Shown: positions 22,649 to 35,494 of the stretch, piece by piece
How positions within the stretch are numbered: position 1 is the first letter of the stretch
How the letters are laid out: each line of letters begins with the position of its first letter
DNA from: Cutaneotrichosporon cavernicola
Taxonomy: Eukaryota; Basidiomycota; Tremellomycetes; Trichosporonales; Trichosporonaceae
Assembly: GCF_030864355.1 (NCBI RefSeq)
Contig: NC_083396.1
Span: 248,001-312,000, forward strand
DNA: 64,000 bases
Direction: 5' to 3'
Notes under the pieces: generated by a model
Database searches by the model: none
What the model was told of the DNA's origin: nothing
What the model saw: the letters and a program-made list of their open reading frames with translations, nothing else
Position numbers and translations under genes: made by a program

Positions 22649-24447
22649 ATGGCATTCCTTCTCCCCGAACTCCTGGCGTCGGCCGCCGACATCACGCTTC
22701 CCAACCTCCTGGAGGCGCAGGACAGGCTCGAGGCCGAGGCACGCGAGGTCCTTCCCTACTCATTTGACGAGTGCACCTTCTCCAAGGGCGCGATCCGGCA
22801 GTCGGTATGGTCATGTGTGGGTGAGTGGCGATCACAACTCGCTCAGGTTGCGCCAGATATGGGGATGTTCTAAAGAGAGGATGGCGCTGGAAAGGCATGA
22901 CGGATCTCCTTTGGGATAGAGGGCGCGACTGACGGACAACCCGCGCAAGGCTGACACCAGACTGCGGCGAGAAAGGCGTGTGCTACGGCTGCTCAATCTC
23001 CTGCCACTCCGGTACGTTCCCTCTCCAACCGACCTGATCCAGAACATCGCCTTGTTGAGCTCTGGACCAAGCGGGGTTTCACATGCGACTGCCCGACGTC
23101 TGCCATGTGCGCACCTTCCTCAAGCACCAGCAAGAGGAAGTGCCACCTCTTCCCGGCGGACCAGCAGCCGCAACCACCGAATGAGAGCAACACGGGCAGG
23201 TACACGCACAACTTCCACGGCGAGTTCTGCCGCTGTGGTCGCGATTATGACCCGGAGACGGAGGCCGAGGCGATGATTCATTGTCTTGGATGTGAAGTGA
23301 GTCGGCGAGTTTTGCCGCTGTGGTCGCGATTATGACCCGGAGACGGAGGCCGAGGCGATGATTCATTGTCTTGGATGTGAAGTGAGTCGGGCGGCGGAGA
23401 GCAAGGAACGGTTGAGAGAGTAGCAGAGAATGGCCGAGAGTGGTGAACGAGAGGGAGGAATCGAGCGTGAAGTAAAACGAAGGTGGTGGGGCCAGACAGC
23501 TTCATTCTGGTCTTCAGCTGACAGCAGGACTGGTTCCACGAATCATGTCTCAACCTCGCCCCGCGCAAGCCGGAATGGGCCGAGCCGCTTGACGAAGACG
23601 AGGAGGAGAGCGACTCCCTCCTCCCGTCGGACAGCTACGACGGACTGTTGTGTGCTGCATGTGCGGCGCATCCGTTCGTCAACGCGCGGAAGGGAAAGGA
23701 AGGGTGGATGGTAATCGGGCCGCAGGGTGAGGGGTGGGTCGTGGAGGGCCGGAATGCGGAAGACCCGAAGAAAGATGGGAAGGCTGAGGAGGTGAAGGTC
23801 GAGGATGAAGCCAAAGCGGACGCGGAGGCGCCAGCAAGTCTCAAGCGCAAGTCTGCAGACGACGGACTCGTTGCGAAGCGTGCGCGGGTTGACGACATGA
23901 ACCCGCTTCTGGTGGTGGCCGAGACCATCACTGCTGAGCTACCCTCTGAGCCCTCGAAGTCTGTCGCCAAGCCTACAGACGGATCCACTGCCACCGAACT
24001 CCCTGCCACTCGGCTCCGGACGTCGGCTGGCGACGTCTTCCTTGCCCATGGTATCCGCGAACGCCTCAGAGCCACACTCTCGGTACGTCATCACCTCATC
24101 TGCCGAGTTTCGAAGAGTCTGGATCCAGCTGACCCCAGGATGCCGAGGCCACAGTACTTCCGTTCCCCCTCGTAGATGAGGAGATCTACGAGCCGCCAGC
24201 CGACTGCCCGCCGGAGACGCTCGAGGAGGTCACGCAGCGCGTTGTTGGTGGCTTACCGCGTGTCCAGGCGATCGAGGCGTTGCATGGGTATGAGGCTATG
24301 CGGTGAGCTTACTGAGCACCGAAGTAAGCTGACGTCAGGGACAAACTCAAGGTCATGCTTGCTGGTCACGTTGCGAGCGGGGAGGTGGTGAGCCGTGACG
24401 ACATTGAGAGCTTCTTCGAGAACCTGCGCGCTGGCCGCGCCAAGTAG
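22649..24447 (+). CDS. UBR7: UBR7-type E3 ubiquitin ligase (UBR box plus PHD finger; Mlo2-like)
   Basis: Exons 22649-22820, 22961-23011, 23043-23296, 23528-24082, 24139-24302 and 24339-24447 give 434 aa. From Cys42 a UBR box runs through CTFSKGAIRQSVWSC, DCGEKGVCYGC, SISCHSEHRLVELWTKRG and CDCPTSAMC; a PHD finger follows with FCRCGRDYD, HCLGCEDWFHESC and LCAACAAH. The linker is acidic and Lys-rich and a C-terminal helix ends SFFENLRAGRAK. Mammalian UBR7 is a chromatin-linked ligase reported to act on histone H2B; the S. pombe relative is Mlo2. Both zinc modules keep their cysteines. The exon 3 donor sits inside an 85-bp tandem duplication. Confidence 0.9.
23218..23390 (+). repeat. 85-bp tandem duplication spanning exon 3 end and intron donor of the UBR7 gene
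   Basis: The sequence from 23218 recurs from 23303 with an 85-bp period and one mismatch. Each copy ends in an identical donor, at 23297 and 23382. Using the first makes the second copy intronic and preserves the PHD finger; using the second adds 85 nt and gives a stop inside the second copy. Confidence 0.95.
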
Positions 24448-24573
24448 GCCAGCGTCCAACAAACGATGTAACCTGTTGTACTGTAGGATGACGTACTACT
24501 GAATGTCTGACGTGGCTATGCTGATGCATGTAGCGTAAATACAACAGAGTGATTATAGTTGAGAGTGACAAGT

Positions 24574-25651
24574 CTATGCCATATGCTCATCGTCCTTCTT
24601 GCTGCCTGCGACACCACCGCTCGCGAGTGCCTCGGCCTGCTTGCGCATCGCCCACTCGCGCTCCCATTGTTCCTCCTCTGCCTTGTCGAACGCCTCGCGC
24701 CCCTCGGCCCAGCGCTCCTGAACATCCGATATGTCGGCATATCCGCCGGGGATCGCACCTGACGCACTCGAGAATAGTGCATGCAGGTTGTCTTCGGTCG
24801 TGCCTCCCGACGGCATGAAGACATATCCGGTCACTTTGTCGATCAGGCGCACGAGGTGCATCATCGAAGCCTTGTCCTCGACGGCGAGTGTCTCGAAGCC
24901 GACAAGAGAGAACTCCTCAATGAGCTCCACCATCGCCGAGTTGAGCTTCGCGAATTGCTTTGCGCGGGGGACCTCCTCGAGCTGCCGCACGAGGTACGAC
25001 AGGTCCTGCACCTCGGTGTAGTAGTCAAGGTTGAAAGCTGCGGTTAGCTCCACACTGCGGGAACGGGAGCTCACGAAGATCCCCAAAACCGCCAATGGTG
25101 TCAATCTTGGAGAACACATTGATGTGGGGCATCTCGAGCTGAAGCATCGCGCGCAGGGCCAGGAGCACCGCCGAGATGTACTTGGAGGCGTCGGTGATGG
25201 CGTGCGCGTCCGTGAGGTGGATCGCCGCCAGGCGGTAGTCCATCTTGAGGAGGCGCTTGACAATGCGCTTCAAGCTGTCGTGGTTCGTCCAAAGCTCGGC
25301 TTGGCCGGGCGTGTCGATAACAATGTAGCCGTTCCCGCCCTGTGGTTCGAGCAGAGCGTCGAGTTGTTCAACGAGCCAGTCGAAGTTGGCCTCGACGTAT
25401 TCAATGCAGTAGAGCATTGCTCCGTTCGGCCCTAGTCCGTACTCCTCCATCACGTCATCGAGTGTGATGAGAGACGTGATGGACACGGCACACGGATATG
25501 GCGGGTTGGAAACAGCCGGGTCAAGGTTGATTACGTTTACTGGCCGGCCGAGCGCAGTGAGGAACTGGTACATGCCGTGGCAGTATGTCGATTTGCCTGC
25601 ACCAGGAGGACCAGTGACGAGCTGGCCAAAGGCAGAGGAGTGTGTTTCCAT
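24574..25651 (-). CDS. GPN2: GPN-loop GTPase 2
   Basis: Exons 25651-25075 and 25037-24574 (37-nt intron) give 346 aa. The P-loop is GPPGAGKS (14-21), the family-defining GPN triplet lies at 74-76 in GLGPNGAML, and switch and base-binding motifs include DTPGQAELW and NVFSKIDT. The C-terminal half continues with the FNLDYYTEVQDL block, EDKASMMHL and a charged tail. GPN2 works with GPN1/Npa3 and GPN3 in assembly and nuclear import of RNA polymerase II and III. The start codon is only 48 bp from the stop codon of the upstream gene on the same strand, so its promoter must lie inside that gene or the two share a transcript. Confidence 0.95.
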
Positions 25652-25699
25652 GCTGGACGCGATGATGAACGGATGCGCTGGAGATGGATGAGGAGGTCG

Positions 25700-28600
25700 C
25701 TAACCCGTGCGAGGACGGCTGCGGGGAGGAGAAGGGAAGTGGTCGACAATGTCGGGGTGTGGGGTGTTCACGTTGAAAGATGACGTGCTTGAAACGGACC
25801 CCTTTGGGAACCTTGGACGCTTAGCCTGAGGCGGCTGTTCGGGGGGAGTGATAAAGAGATGTTGTTGATCTGGGACGATTGGAGTGACGCCAAAAGTGGA
25901 GGAGGCTACTCCGACGGTGGAAGGAGATGGAGAGAGCGATGGAGTCTGTGATGTCACACGGTGTTTGGATTGGTCCCGCATCACCCCTGGTGTGGCACTC
26001 TCCGCCTTTGCAGCGGCTTGCCGGAATGCTACGAAAGTCAGTCCACAACATTCCTTCGGATGTTTCCATCAAATGAGCTGTCACACTCACAAGCAGAGAT
26101 CCAGGAGTCGTCACGCGGTAGCGTGGCAATAGGCCGCGTGCTAGAGCCGATTCTAGAGACGCTGTCCCAGCCAGGAAGATTGGCGTCACCACTGGGGCTC
26201 CGCGGTGACATAACAACGCCCAGTCCGCGGGCGTGGGAGGCAGAGCCAAGCGGGTGCGATGGTGGCGCGTTGATGGGTTGGCCAGAAGACGAGTCAAAGG
26301 CCTGGAAAGAGATTGGCTGGGCCTCCATCCCCATCGTCTGTGGGCTCAACGCACGCTTAGCCGTATAGGCATCTGGGTACGGTGACACCTGCTCGAGGCC
26401 GATAGGGGAACCGACGGTGCCCCGCGAGGGATCGGATACACCCGAGCTGTAGCCGCGCTTGCTGTGAATGGACGTGAGCGGCTTCGGCGCCTGGTCGTGA
26501 ATCGATGCGAGCGGCTTCGGATTGTCGTGGACGGAGGTGAGTGGCTGCGGCGGACGTGGAGTCGCGGCAGCACCGGCAACGAAGGAGAACTGCTTCTCCT
26601 CAACGGGCGTACTCTCCGCAGTGACCATTGGTGTGCTCTCGGCGGTGGAATGATCTCCAAACGGCGGGGCAGGTGCGCGGGGAGCAGTCCCAGGGCGGCG
26701 CGAGTCACTGCGAGCCGGCGGGTTGATCATTCCCGGGGCACCGGTCGGTGCCGTCCTAGGCCGACGCGTCGTCGATGGGCCGGCAGTGATCTGCGGCGTG
26801 CGGAAGAAGAGACCGCGGAAATTCTCGTCCATGCTATTGCGCATCGAGCCCTCGTCCGAGCCCGATGAAAGGGAACTCTCAGCCGAGCGCTGATCTTCGT
26901 CGTACTCGAACGGTTCCGTGGCATCAGTCCCGGGTGCGCGTGGGCTGCGGACCTTCGCGCGGGGAGTGATCATGAGCGACTCGACAGTGTCGGTGTCGGG
27001 GGAGATGGGCTCGCGATTCTGGTCCTCGTCATCCAACGCAAGTCTAGCCTGGCGAGTGGGGGTCCTAGGGTCTTGCGACGACAGTAAGGCAGTGAACGTG
27101 GCGCTGGTGGCAGGTGGAGTCACTGCCGACTTGGACTCGTCCTGGCCCAAACCAACAGCGTGGCGAGAGGTGCCAGGAGTGGCGGAGCGCGCCTCGCTCA
27201 GCCGTGTGTAATCTTCCTCGGGCTCCTCGTGGGCTGTCCAGTCCCCAGAGCCTTCGCGAGCGTCCTCGTAATTAGACAACGCCGAACTGGATGAAATAGG
27301 GAGCAGCTCAGGGAGCGTCGCCTCTGACAGACCTCCTTCAGAGTCCGTGTCCACCGTGTCCACATGAGAGGCAGCCGGTGTCATCCAGTTGTCGTCCGTC
27401 TCGGAGTAAAGCGAGACGCTCGACGTTGCCGATGCGACGGTCGAGACGTCGGTCAACTGGCGCTGCCGCATCCCTGCACCCAGAGTGCTAGTGCTGGACA
27501 CAGGCATTGGTGTCTCGCCGCTGTCCCAGCTCTGCACGTCCGAGGAACTCTGGTTGCGCGAGCCCTCAGAAACGCTGGTGTCGACTTGGGCAGGCGTCGT
27601 GCCGACTTCGACTGGCGTTGTACCATGAGTAGTGGTAGGCCAGCAACTCATCATCCTGGGAGAGAACGTGTTGGGTTCGTGCGGGTCCGGAGTCGGCGAT
27701 GCCGGCGTGACAGCCGACAGGCCAGGAGGTGGGCTGGAAGTCATACGCGCACCGAAGAGGTTGGCCGCAGGCGAGCCTGACGAGGTCGAGACGAGGCCAG
27801 CGGAGAGGGGTGGACCAGAGGTGCGGCGCCTACGCCCCGAGTTACTTGAAAGACTGCGGCGAGCAAGGTTGGCCCGAAGGGAGCCAACGGGGGTGTCAGG
27901 AGGTGGCTGCCCTGCTAACACCGAGACACGCGTCTGCCTGAGGGGCGTGGGCGACGCGTCCATGATCGTAGGCAGCCCAGTCTGCGGCGGCGGCGTGGCC
28001 ACAACGTAGTTCTTCGGCGCGGGACCCACTGCGGTAGTATGGGCTCGCGGAGTCGACTCCTCCCCAAATGTGTCGTTGTTCGGCGGGGTCGGGGCCCGGG
28101 TCGGCATGGAGCCAGCGGCCAAGACAGCAGGGGGTCCAGAAGTCATGGCGGCCAATTCGGTCCAGGATCTGAAGGATCTCAATGACTGACTGCGTGACGG
28201 GATGAAGGACGCCAGCTCGTCAGTCGAGTTGGTCCGAGACCCAACAGGCGGTGTAGGCGTCGGAGGCGGAGGACGCGACGGTGGACGTCTCAAAGGCGGT
28301 ATTCTACCGGACATCGAGGACGGTCTGGCGGGAACAGCCGCAGATGCAGTGATGAGCGGAAGTGGTGGGACATAAGGTGGCGTTGGGGGATCGGGAAGTT
28401 GGACTGGCGCCGCCGACGAGGTGGGCGTCGGCGGCGCAATCGACTGCTTCAGCATAGGCGATTCGTCGCCACGGACGAGGGACAATGGAATGTGATGCTG
28501 CCTTGGCGAGGACCTCATGCCTGCAGGGAGGGGCGGAACAGCCGGTACGGTTGGCACATCCCTCGACGACGTGCGTCGACGATGCCAGGAAGAGGGTGGC

Positions 28601-31383
28601 GTGCGCGGACGAATGGGAATTTCGTTGTCCCGAGGGCTCATCGCTCTGCGCCCAGCACTTGGAGACGACGGCGGCGAGGTCGACCTGTGGCTGCCGCCAC
28701 GCGGACGGCCGAACCACGATGTCTTGGGCGACTTGGGCGAGGTTGGGCCAGGAAAGACGTTCTGCGCCGACTGCGCAGCCGTCTGAAACTCCGGCGACTC
28801 ACTCGGATGCCCGGGTCTCGGGAAACGCGCAGGGGACATGGGTGCGGACACGCCACCTGAGTGTGTGGTTCCAGAGTGTGCGCCCGAGTATGTTGAGGAC
28901 TGCGTCGTGACCTGCGAGTACATCGACATCTGCGAGAAGCGATGTTGAGGGTAGATTTCTGGGCTCTTTCTCCCGTCACCGAACATCGGAGGTGATTGGA
29001 ACGCGCGCATCGTCTGCTGTCGACGATGTTGCCGGGCCAGGACGTAGCGTGCATGGGCAGAGCTCGGGTCCTCGCGGGTAGGTGGTCCAGACGACGGCGG
29101 CGTGTCCATGGGCAGCCGGTGCTGGACAGGTGCAACAATCTGGTCTGTGGTGATCGCCATGCCGATTTCCGACTCAGGAAAGTCATAGTTGAGTGGCGAT
29201 GAGCGGTCGGGGGTCGGCAGGTGTGGCGGCGGCGTAGGAAGTCTATTCGGGTCTGAGCCCGCCGCAAAGTCGATGCCGCGTGGAGGATGCTTGACATGCA
29301 GGCGAGAACTGTCGAGACGGCTGTGGTCTGGCGCAGTGGCGCCACCAACCATAACAAGGTTTGTGCCACTGGGGGCGTGCCGATGGGTTGGTGGCTGTAA
29401 CCTAAACTGGAACGTCCGAGGAGGGCCAGTCTGGCGTCTCCTCAACTTGGGAGGCGGCGATCCATGGCGACCCCGGTCGCCTTCGCGGACTGTCCCACCC
29501 CTCTCAGGTAAGCGCTCGAGACGCTCGCCGTGGTCGCTATGTCCCGTCGTTGAGTGTGCCGGACGGTAGTTCAACAGATCAGGGTTGCTGCGCGAGTGGA
29601 TATTTTGCGAGCGAGCTGAGCGGCTTCGTTGAGGAGCAAAGCTCACTCTATGCTCGGGGTCGAGGAGAAGCGAAGGCGTCGATGTGCTCTTCGGCAGACG
29701 CTGCTTCAACGACAGGGCAGCGGGAGGAAGTGATCGGATGGGAGTCTTCGGTGTCGTCGGGGCACCGGTGATCGCCGTCGACGGAGCTTCTGAAACATTT
29801 GTGCTGCGTCTTGACGAAGGAGCGTGACTTGGGCGCGACGACACGTACCAAGGTGCCTGCTGGACAGACGACGGAAAGGCTGCCAGCTGCATCTGCACTG
29901 GCGAAGGAGATAGTGGAGCTAGTGAAGGTGCCGTGTTCGGGCGCGATGAGCGCTTGACAGGTGTCTGCATGTGGGGGCTCATGGCCTGCTGAGGAAGATT
30001 GTCGTGTGATCTAGTGTGGCGAGTGAATCGCCCCGTTCCGGATCTGAATAATGACCGTATAGAGCTCGCCGTCGACTTCGACCGCGTGTACTCAGGTTTC
30101 TCTCCAGCGGTGAGAGAGTGTCTAGACCACGACGGATGTACAGGGGTGCCGGGCTGCTCGCGCAGCGACCACTCGTCTGAACGGCGCCTGCTCATTAAGC
30201 TTCTCATGCTGCCGCTCCGCGACTTGCGGGTTATGGCGGCCCATTCTGTACGCTCAGCCTCGCGGACCTCGCCTGCGGCATAAACACGGTCAAAGCTCGA
30301 GTTTGGGTCGTCAGGGTCGACGGTGACCACGTTGTCTAGTTCTGGCGTGTCTGGAGGCGTCACCTCGTGGGCGTGCATACGGGGTCGAGGGAATGTCAAA
30401 GCGTCGCATACCGTGTTGACTGTCAGACGAGATCGTGAGCCCTCACTGTGTAACGTGACAGTCGAGTCCTCAGGCCACCTGGACACGCTTCCTCGTTGTC
30501 CGTGGAGTGCGGGCGTTGAAGTGTTGTCGCCAACGCGGGGGTATGGGGTTCGTTCTAGTTGCAGAGGTAGGTGCTGAATGTGGGGTGTGCTGGGGTACGT
30601 GGAGCCGTAGGGATGATCGTCCATACCTTCGATGCGCATGCTACGAGACAAGGGTGAGAAGAGCATCTTGGGAGCCACCAGACCGGTCACAACGGAGGGC
30701 GAATCGGTAACGCCCGATCCTGTGGCCCCGACGCCCGGAGACGATCCCAAGAGATCGGCTGACTGGGCTGCTGTTGGGCGATGGCCGAAGCGAGGGTAAA
30801 CCTCCTGGCCTTGCTTTCCCATTAATGGAGTCTCGATGAGCGTGGGCGTGGACACCGAGGCGAGCTTTTGCTTGGCCTTCCTGCGCCCGAACCAACCGAA
30901 AATGGTCTTTTTCTGCGGGCGTTCTGGAGGGGCCGCAGGCGCTGGTGCAAGGCCGATGCCCTGCGCACCAGACGGCTTAACTGGCGCAGAGAGCGAAAGG
31001 GACGATGCGACATCTGGTGGGCGGTAAGGCACATAGCCATCGGTGCCTGCTACCTCGGTGTGTAGTTTGGCCTTGTCTTGTAGGGATGGCTGCGACTTGC
31101 TGCGTATGGAGCCAGCACGGCGCCAATGATGGCGCCGTGTGTCGCCCAACATTTTGCCCTGGGCCGCAGCGACTGAGTCGCGCGAAGCGGAGAACGCTGC
31201 GGGATTGAGACGGACGCTGCCAAAGGGAAGGTTGTGAGTACTGCTTGATGCGACCGAGTTGCTGATATCGTGAGGAAAGGAGGGCAAGGAAGGTGTGGTT
31301 GGTGGAGGAGATGCAGGCGGGGAAGGTGGTGACATAGGAGTTGATGGAAAGAGTGTGGTTGGATGTTTTGCGGATTGACGCAT
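25700..31383 (-). CDS. Giant hypothetical disordered protein, 1,873 aa
   Basis: Exons 31383-26091 (5,293 nt) and 26028-25700 join over a 62-nt intron; the splice keeps the frame and the second exon extends the same Ser/Pro/Arg style. The chain is almost wholly disordered, with many SP/TP and RxxS sites. Islands of higher content are FGWFGRRKAKQKLA (about 175-188) and a threefold KPLTSIH-like repeat near residues 1620-1645. I see no catalytic motif or membrane segment. A scaffold or phospho-regulated cortical or cytoskeletal protein would fit, but that is a guess from composition. The start is ATG 31383. Upstream lies a 2.3-kb gene-poor region. Confidence 0.72.
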
Positions 31384-33721
31384 GGTATTAGGTAGCGTGA
31401 ACGTGTTGGAAAACGTTGACGCGTGCAAGAAAGTGTAAGCATCAAGACATGGCGAGTTGTAGAGTCCAAGAGGCGCTGGAAAAGATGGTTGGGTGATCGA
31501 GGACCCAAGGAGGGTTCAAAGGATGGTGGAAGGAGGGCGAGGAATGAGGAGAGCGGGGAAGGGAGGGAGGGAGGCTAGGATGGAGGAGAGGGCGGGGGGT
31601 GTGATCCAAAGGTGGGAGTGCGCAGCGCCGAGTAGGCAGCGGCTCGAGACACGGGGCGGTCAAGAAGAGATGGAGATGATGAGGATGCAAGTCTAGTGTA
31701 TTTTGGGAGTGTAGGATAGCTAGGATCAATAGGTATAGATATGACTCGGGAAGGGTGTAAGGTTGGGGGGTTACTGTAGTCTAGATTGAATTGAGGCGGC
31801 TAGGATGTCATGACGCAAAAACCTTGTTGACGCCTCTTACCACACAACAGACAGAGCAAGTCACTCACCGTGCAGGACGTTTAGGGCCAGTCTATGTGTG
31901 GCGTGCGTGGCGTGTCGTGTATCGTGTATCGTGTCGTGAAGTCGGCAATCGCGTCGTGAAGTCTGGAGTCGGGGTGTCGGGGAGTTTGAGAGCAGAAAAG
32001 CGCAGTGAAGGCAAGGGAAGAGACAATGGGAGGTGTTGGGTTGGAATTACACAATTGACCAGGCCAGGCCAGGTACGAGGTGGTGTACGGCAGTACGGGC
32101 TGTATGGGCAGTAGCGCTACTGTCGTAGTGGTAGTAGAGTACGGTACTAGTTGGCTCGTGGCTAATAGGGCATGGAGGGCATGACCTAATCGCCAAGCTG
32201 GCAAGCTGGCTCAGAGCCGAAAGCTGAAAGGTCGAAAGAGAGAGATGTGGTAAAGAGTCAGGGGTAATGTGGATGAGCAAATCAATAAGGTTACGGATCA
32301 AAGTCTAATCTCTCTATTCCCCCCTTCATAGCTTCATTACCCCCACAACAACCCCAACCCCTCTTCCCCCTCTTCCACCCTCTTCAACAGGTACCAATAG
32401 CACGGGAAGCACAATGTAACTGTCATCAATGCTCACTTTCATCCCGGGAGAACCTAGTTGTTAGTGCGTACTCGATATGTACTATGCAAAGTTATGCTCT
32501 GGGTTAACATGTTCTGAAGACTACTGTACATACCTCGGCTGATCGGTCTGCAGGTTGGAGGAACCACTACCGAGACATTTACAGAAGCCGATGTTTGGTG
32601 CTTTATCCACTACTTGGCCTGCGTGGGCGTGTGGGGGAGGGGGAGGGGGGACAAGTGGAAAAGCCCAGGGTCTTGAAGGAGTAGAACCCAGGGTAGTACC
32701 AACGTGTCAGGGCTAACATCTCCCTCGCTGGCGTTGCTCTTGGGTGATGGGCCTGTGTAAGTATAAGCCAAGGGGGTTCGAGGAGCCCGCTGCCTAGTGT
32801 CAGTGATCAGCTAAAGGGCAAGCAAAGCCCAGAATACGGTGACAGGGATGCGGGCTCTCGGGAAGACAAGATGCAGATGGGGTCCCAGAGTAATCAAGGG
32901 TACGTAAGTGTGCATATCTGAGACCCTTGTCATTGAGTTTCGATGTTTGATGCTTTTAATGATGTTGCCATGGTGAAGGAACGAGGCTATTGGAGGCCAC
33001 GAGGCCCGGCTTCGGGGAGGGTGTTGACGTCGTTACGGCAATATGAGTCCTGTATCTGTCAAAGCTTTCCATAATGGGATAGTTGGTTGGGCAAATGTAC
33101 AATAGATGCCCAATTCATGCCCAAAGCGCTCATTTACTGGCCTCATCCGACAGCCGTCACTTCCCGAACCCCTCGGCCGCTCGGCCCGAAACATGATACG
33201 GCATCGATACCACCTCCTGCCAGAGTCGCTCAGTAACCCACCATCTCGTCGTTGTACGTCTTCATACTGTCTGCAACACCGCAACGTGGAAACTTTGCAC
33301 CCGTACGCCCGTTCCGCGTGCCTATGGCACTCCAAACGACTGGATCTCTACTTCCGTGTGGCCAATTTCCGTCGTAGCTTCGATCACCTCGGCGGCAAGC
33401 AAGGTTGGTACCTGGTCCGCGAATGCCGGGTAAGCGCAAAAAGCACAAGACAGCAACAACCCAAAGTCACGCCCGACCAGAATCGCAAACGCCGAACAAG
33501 ATGTCAGCGAGAGTGGGGAGATCTAGAGCAATGACTATAGCATCCAATTGACGCCTGTGTCCCAGACGTCTGATCTTCCCTTCTTCTAATTTTCCCGCGG
33601 CACATCTGGTGGACGCGCGGGCCAGGCTAGGTGGAACATTGTCATGCAGTAGGGCCGTAGCGAAGTGGCGCTGAGGCACCAGCGCATCTTCTGCGTGACA
33701 GACCATCGTCTATTCCAGACG
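31384..33721. other. Gene-poor region of 2.3 kb
   Basis: The right half of a large promoter for the 1,873-aa gene probably lies in 31384-32300, with a purine-rich tract at 31490-31690 and GTATCGTGTCGTG repeats at 31905-31960. From 32300 to 33030 I see nothing. On the minus strand between about 33230 and 33540, short open pieces in different frames look vaguely protein-like but do not join into a gene by normal splice signals. Confidence 0.45.
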
Positions 33722-35494
33722 CTATTCTCCCTTCGCCTTTAGCAGGATGGCCAGTTGGCGAACGTCGGCGCGTTCCACAGCGAATCTTGCGTCAGCACGA
33801 TAAGCGTTCTCTGAGCCAATTGGCCCGTGGCGTGACGGTCGGAGAGATTATGACCAAAGCTGTTCCAGTTCCGCTGGGAACCGTAGACTCACATCGTGGC
33901 CAGGACACTGAGCCCTGCGATTGCCCCTACGCCCAACAGCGCGAGATTGTTCCTCAACCCCTCTCCTAACTGGGCAGCAGCGGCCCAAGTTACCACACCA
34001 GCAGCGCCCACCCCTACAAGGACAGCAGGGCGTGGAAGAACGGGAAGGACAGCGGTCCTAGTACGTGCGAAACGCCACGCGTGAAATCCGGCGTACCCGA
34101 TCCGGACAAGCATGGCTGCGCAAGACGCATAGATTAGGGCCTGCTCCCTTGTAAACCACACCATTCCTGACAATCGCCACAGCGCGAGCACGAATGCCGC
34201 GCTACTGCCACCCATCACCCACGCCTGTTCCGACATCTGCGCGGGAGTTGCGGACGCGGCATGGAACGACTCGAGGATCCCATTGAGGCTCAGCAGCGGG
34301 AGGTACACTGTGAGGTAAGTCTGGAGCGTGCCCGCCGCGTTAGTTTCGGCCGTATACTTCCGAGGTAGGAGGAGGGGAAGAACCGCCGGGAGCAGTGGTG
34401 GAAGGAAGATGGGAAAGAGAAGCATGAGGTGTAAGGATGCCCGGACTGCAAAAGTGAGGAGAGGGAGTGTGGCGGGCGCAGTGAGGCTGCGCGACCAGTG
34501 CAATCGGAGGGTCTCCTCGAGAGGCTGGAAGATGATGCGCGCGATTAGCGAACCTGTAGTCAGCGTTGGTAAGGCGGGAGGTGCGGCTACGGAACTTACC
34601 GTAGTTCATGGCGATGGCGTACCCGCCTTGGTCGCCCAGCGGCGAGATATACCCCACCGCAATCCGGTCTGCCTCCGTAAGGAGATGCTTGACGACGCTC
34701 TGGCGAGTACCGGCGATAGCGAGGCGGCGGGTCTCAAGGTCGGCCCCCTCCCCCTTCTTGGCGAAGAGGAGGTCTGGAAGGGCCGCCGCCCTGCCATACG
34801 CCCACAGGTACCGGGCAGCAAGCCATGCCGAGCCCGCCCAGTATCCCACCGCCAATCCCAGGAGAGCGCCCCGACCCTCATTGTCACCGAAGTAGGACAG
34901 CGCCACCAGAAGGGCGAAGGATAGCGCGGTCCGCACTACGGCCTGTCCTCCCTCAGCAGCGACGCGGACCTTCAAATCGCCCCTGGTAGCACGGATGTAG
35001 AGTGGTTCCACAAGAAGTTCGAATAGTGCGCCGACCACATAGAGTGCCAGCGAGAGGTGGAAGTAAGGCTGGGCTGTGGTCGATAGAGGCGCGGTGGAGA
35101 GATAGAGTGTGACCGTGGCCAGAGCTACCCCAAATCCGAGGCGGAAGGCCCAGATGGAGATAATGGAAGTAGACGAGCGGAGTACGGCATTCCGCACCCC
35201 CTCACGGGAGAGGAAGAGGATCGTCGCGGCGACGAGGTCGAACTGGATCGCGGCGGTGCCGAAGACAGCCGGTGGGGCATGTCGTACCAAGCCCTGGTTT
35301 AGGATGAAGGTGAGCGCACGTGAGAGGAGTTGGAGGAGGATGAGTGCGCGACCTGTTGCTAATGGAGAGGGGGAGTCGGTTTTGGAGAGAGAAGGAGCGG
35401 GGGAGGAAGGAGCGGAGGAGGAAGGAGCGGGAGAGGAAGGAGCAGGTTTATCTGGAAGAGCAGGGGGAGCCTTCCCTTTTATCGTTAGACACAT
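33722..35494 (-). CDS. RFT1: RFT1-like protein of dolichol-linked oligosaccharide synthesis
   Basis: Exons 35494-34600, 34553-33893 and 33785-33722 give 539 aa, polytopic. The conserved start of the family is seen as QLLSRALTFILNQGLVRHAPP, later LFELLVEPLYIRA, KHLLTEADRIAVGYISPLGDQGGYAIAMNYGSLIARIIFQPLEE (in two stretches) and a MATE-like set of hydrophobic helices. RFT1 is needed for N-glycan precursor assembly in the ER; whether it is the Man5GlcNAc2-PP-dolichol flippase is disputed. A short third exon replaces an apparent stop after VLATM and gives a charged cytosolic tail ending LLKAKGE. The N-terminus has an unusual SSPAPSSSAPSSPAPS repeat. Head-to-head with the hydrolase gene. Confidence 0.9.

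Noticed and set aside
23303..23390. Second PHD half encoded by the duplicated 85 bp
   Set aside because: 85 is not a multiple of three; reading on gives a stop within the second copy, so it is best seen as intronic.
33106..33534. 142-aa + strand open frame
   Set aside because: No family motif, atypical codon use, no splice signals linking it to other exons.
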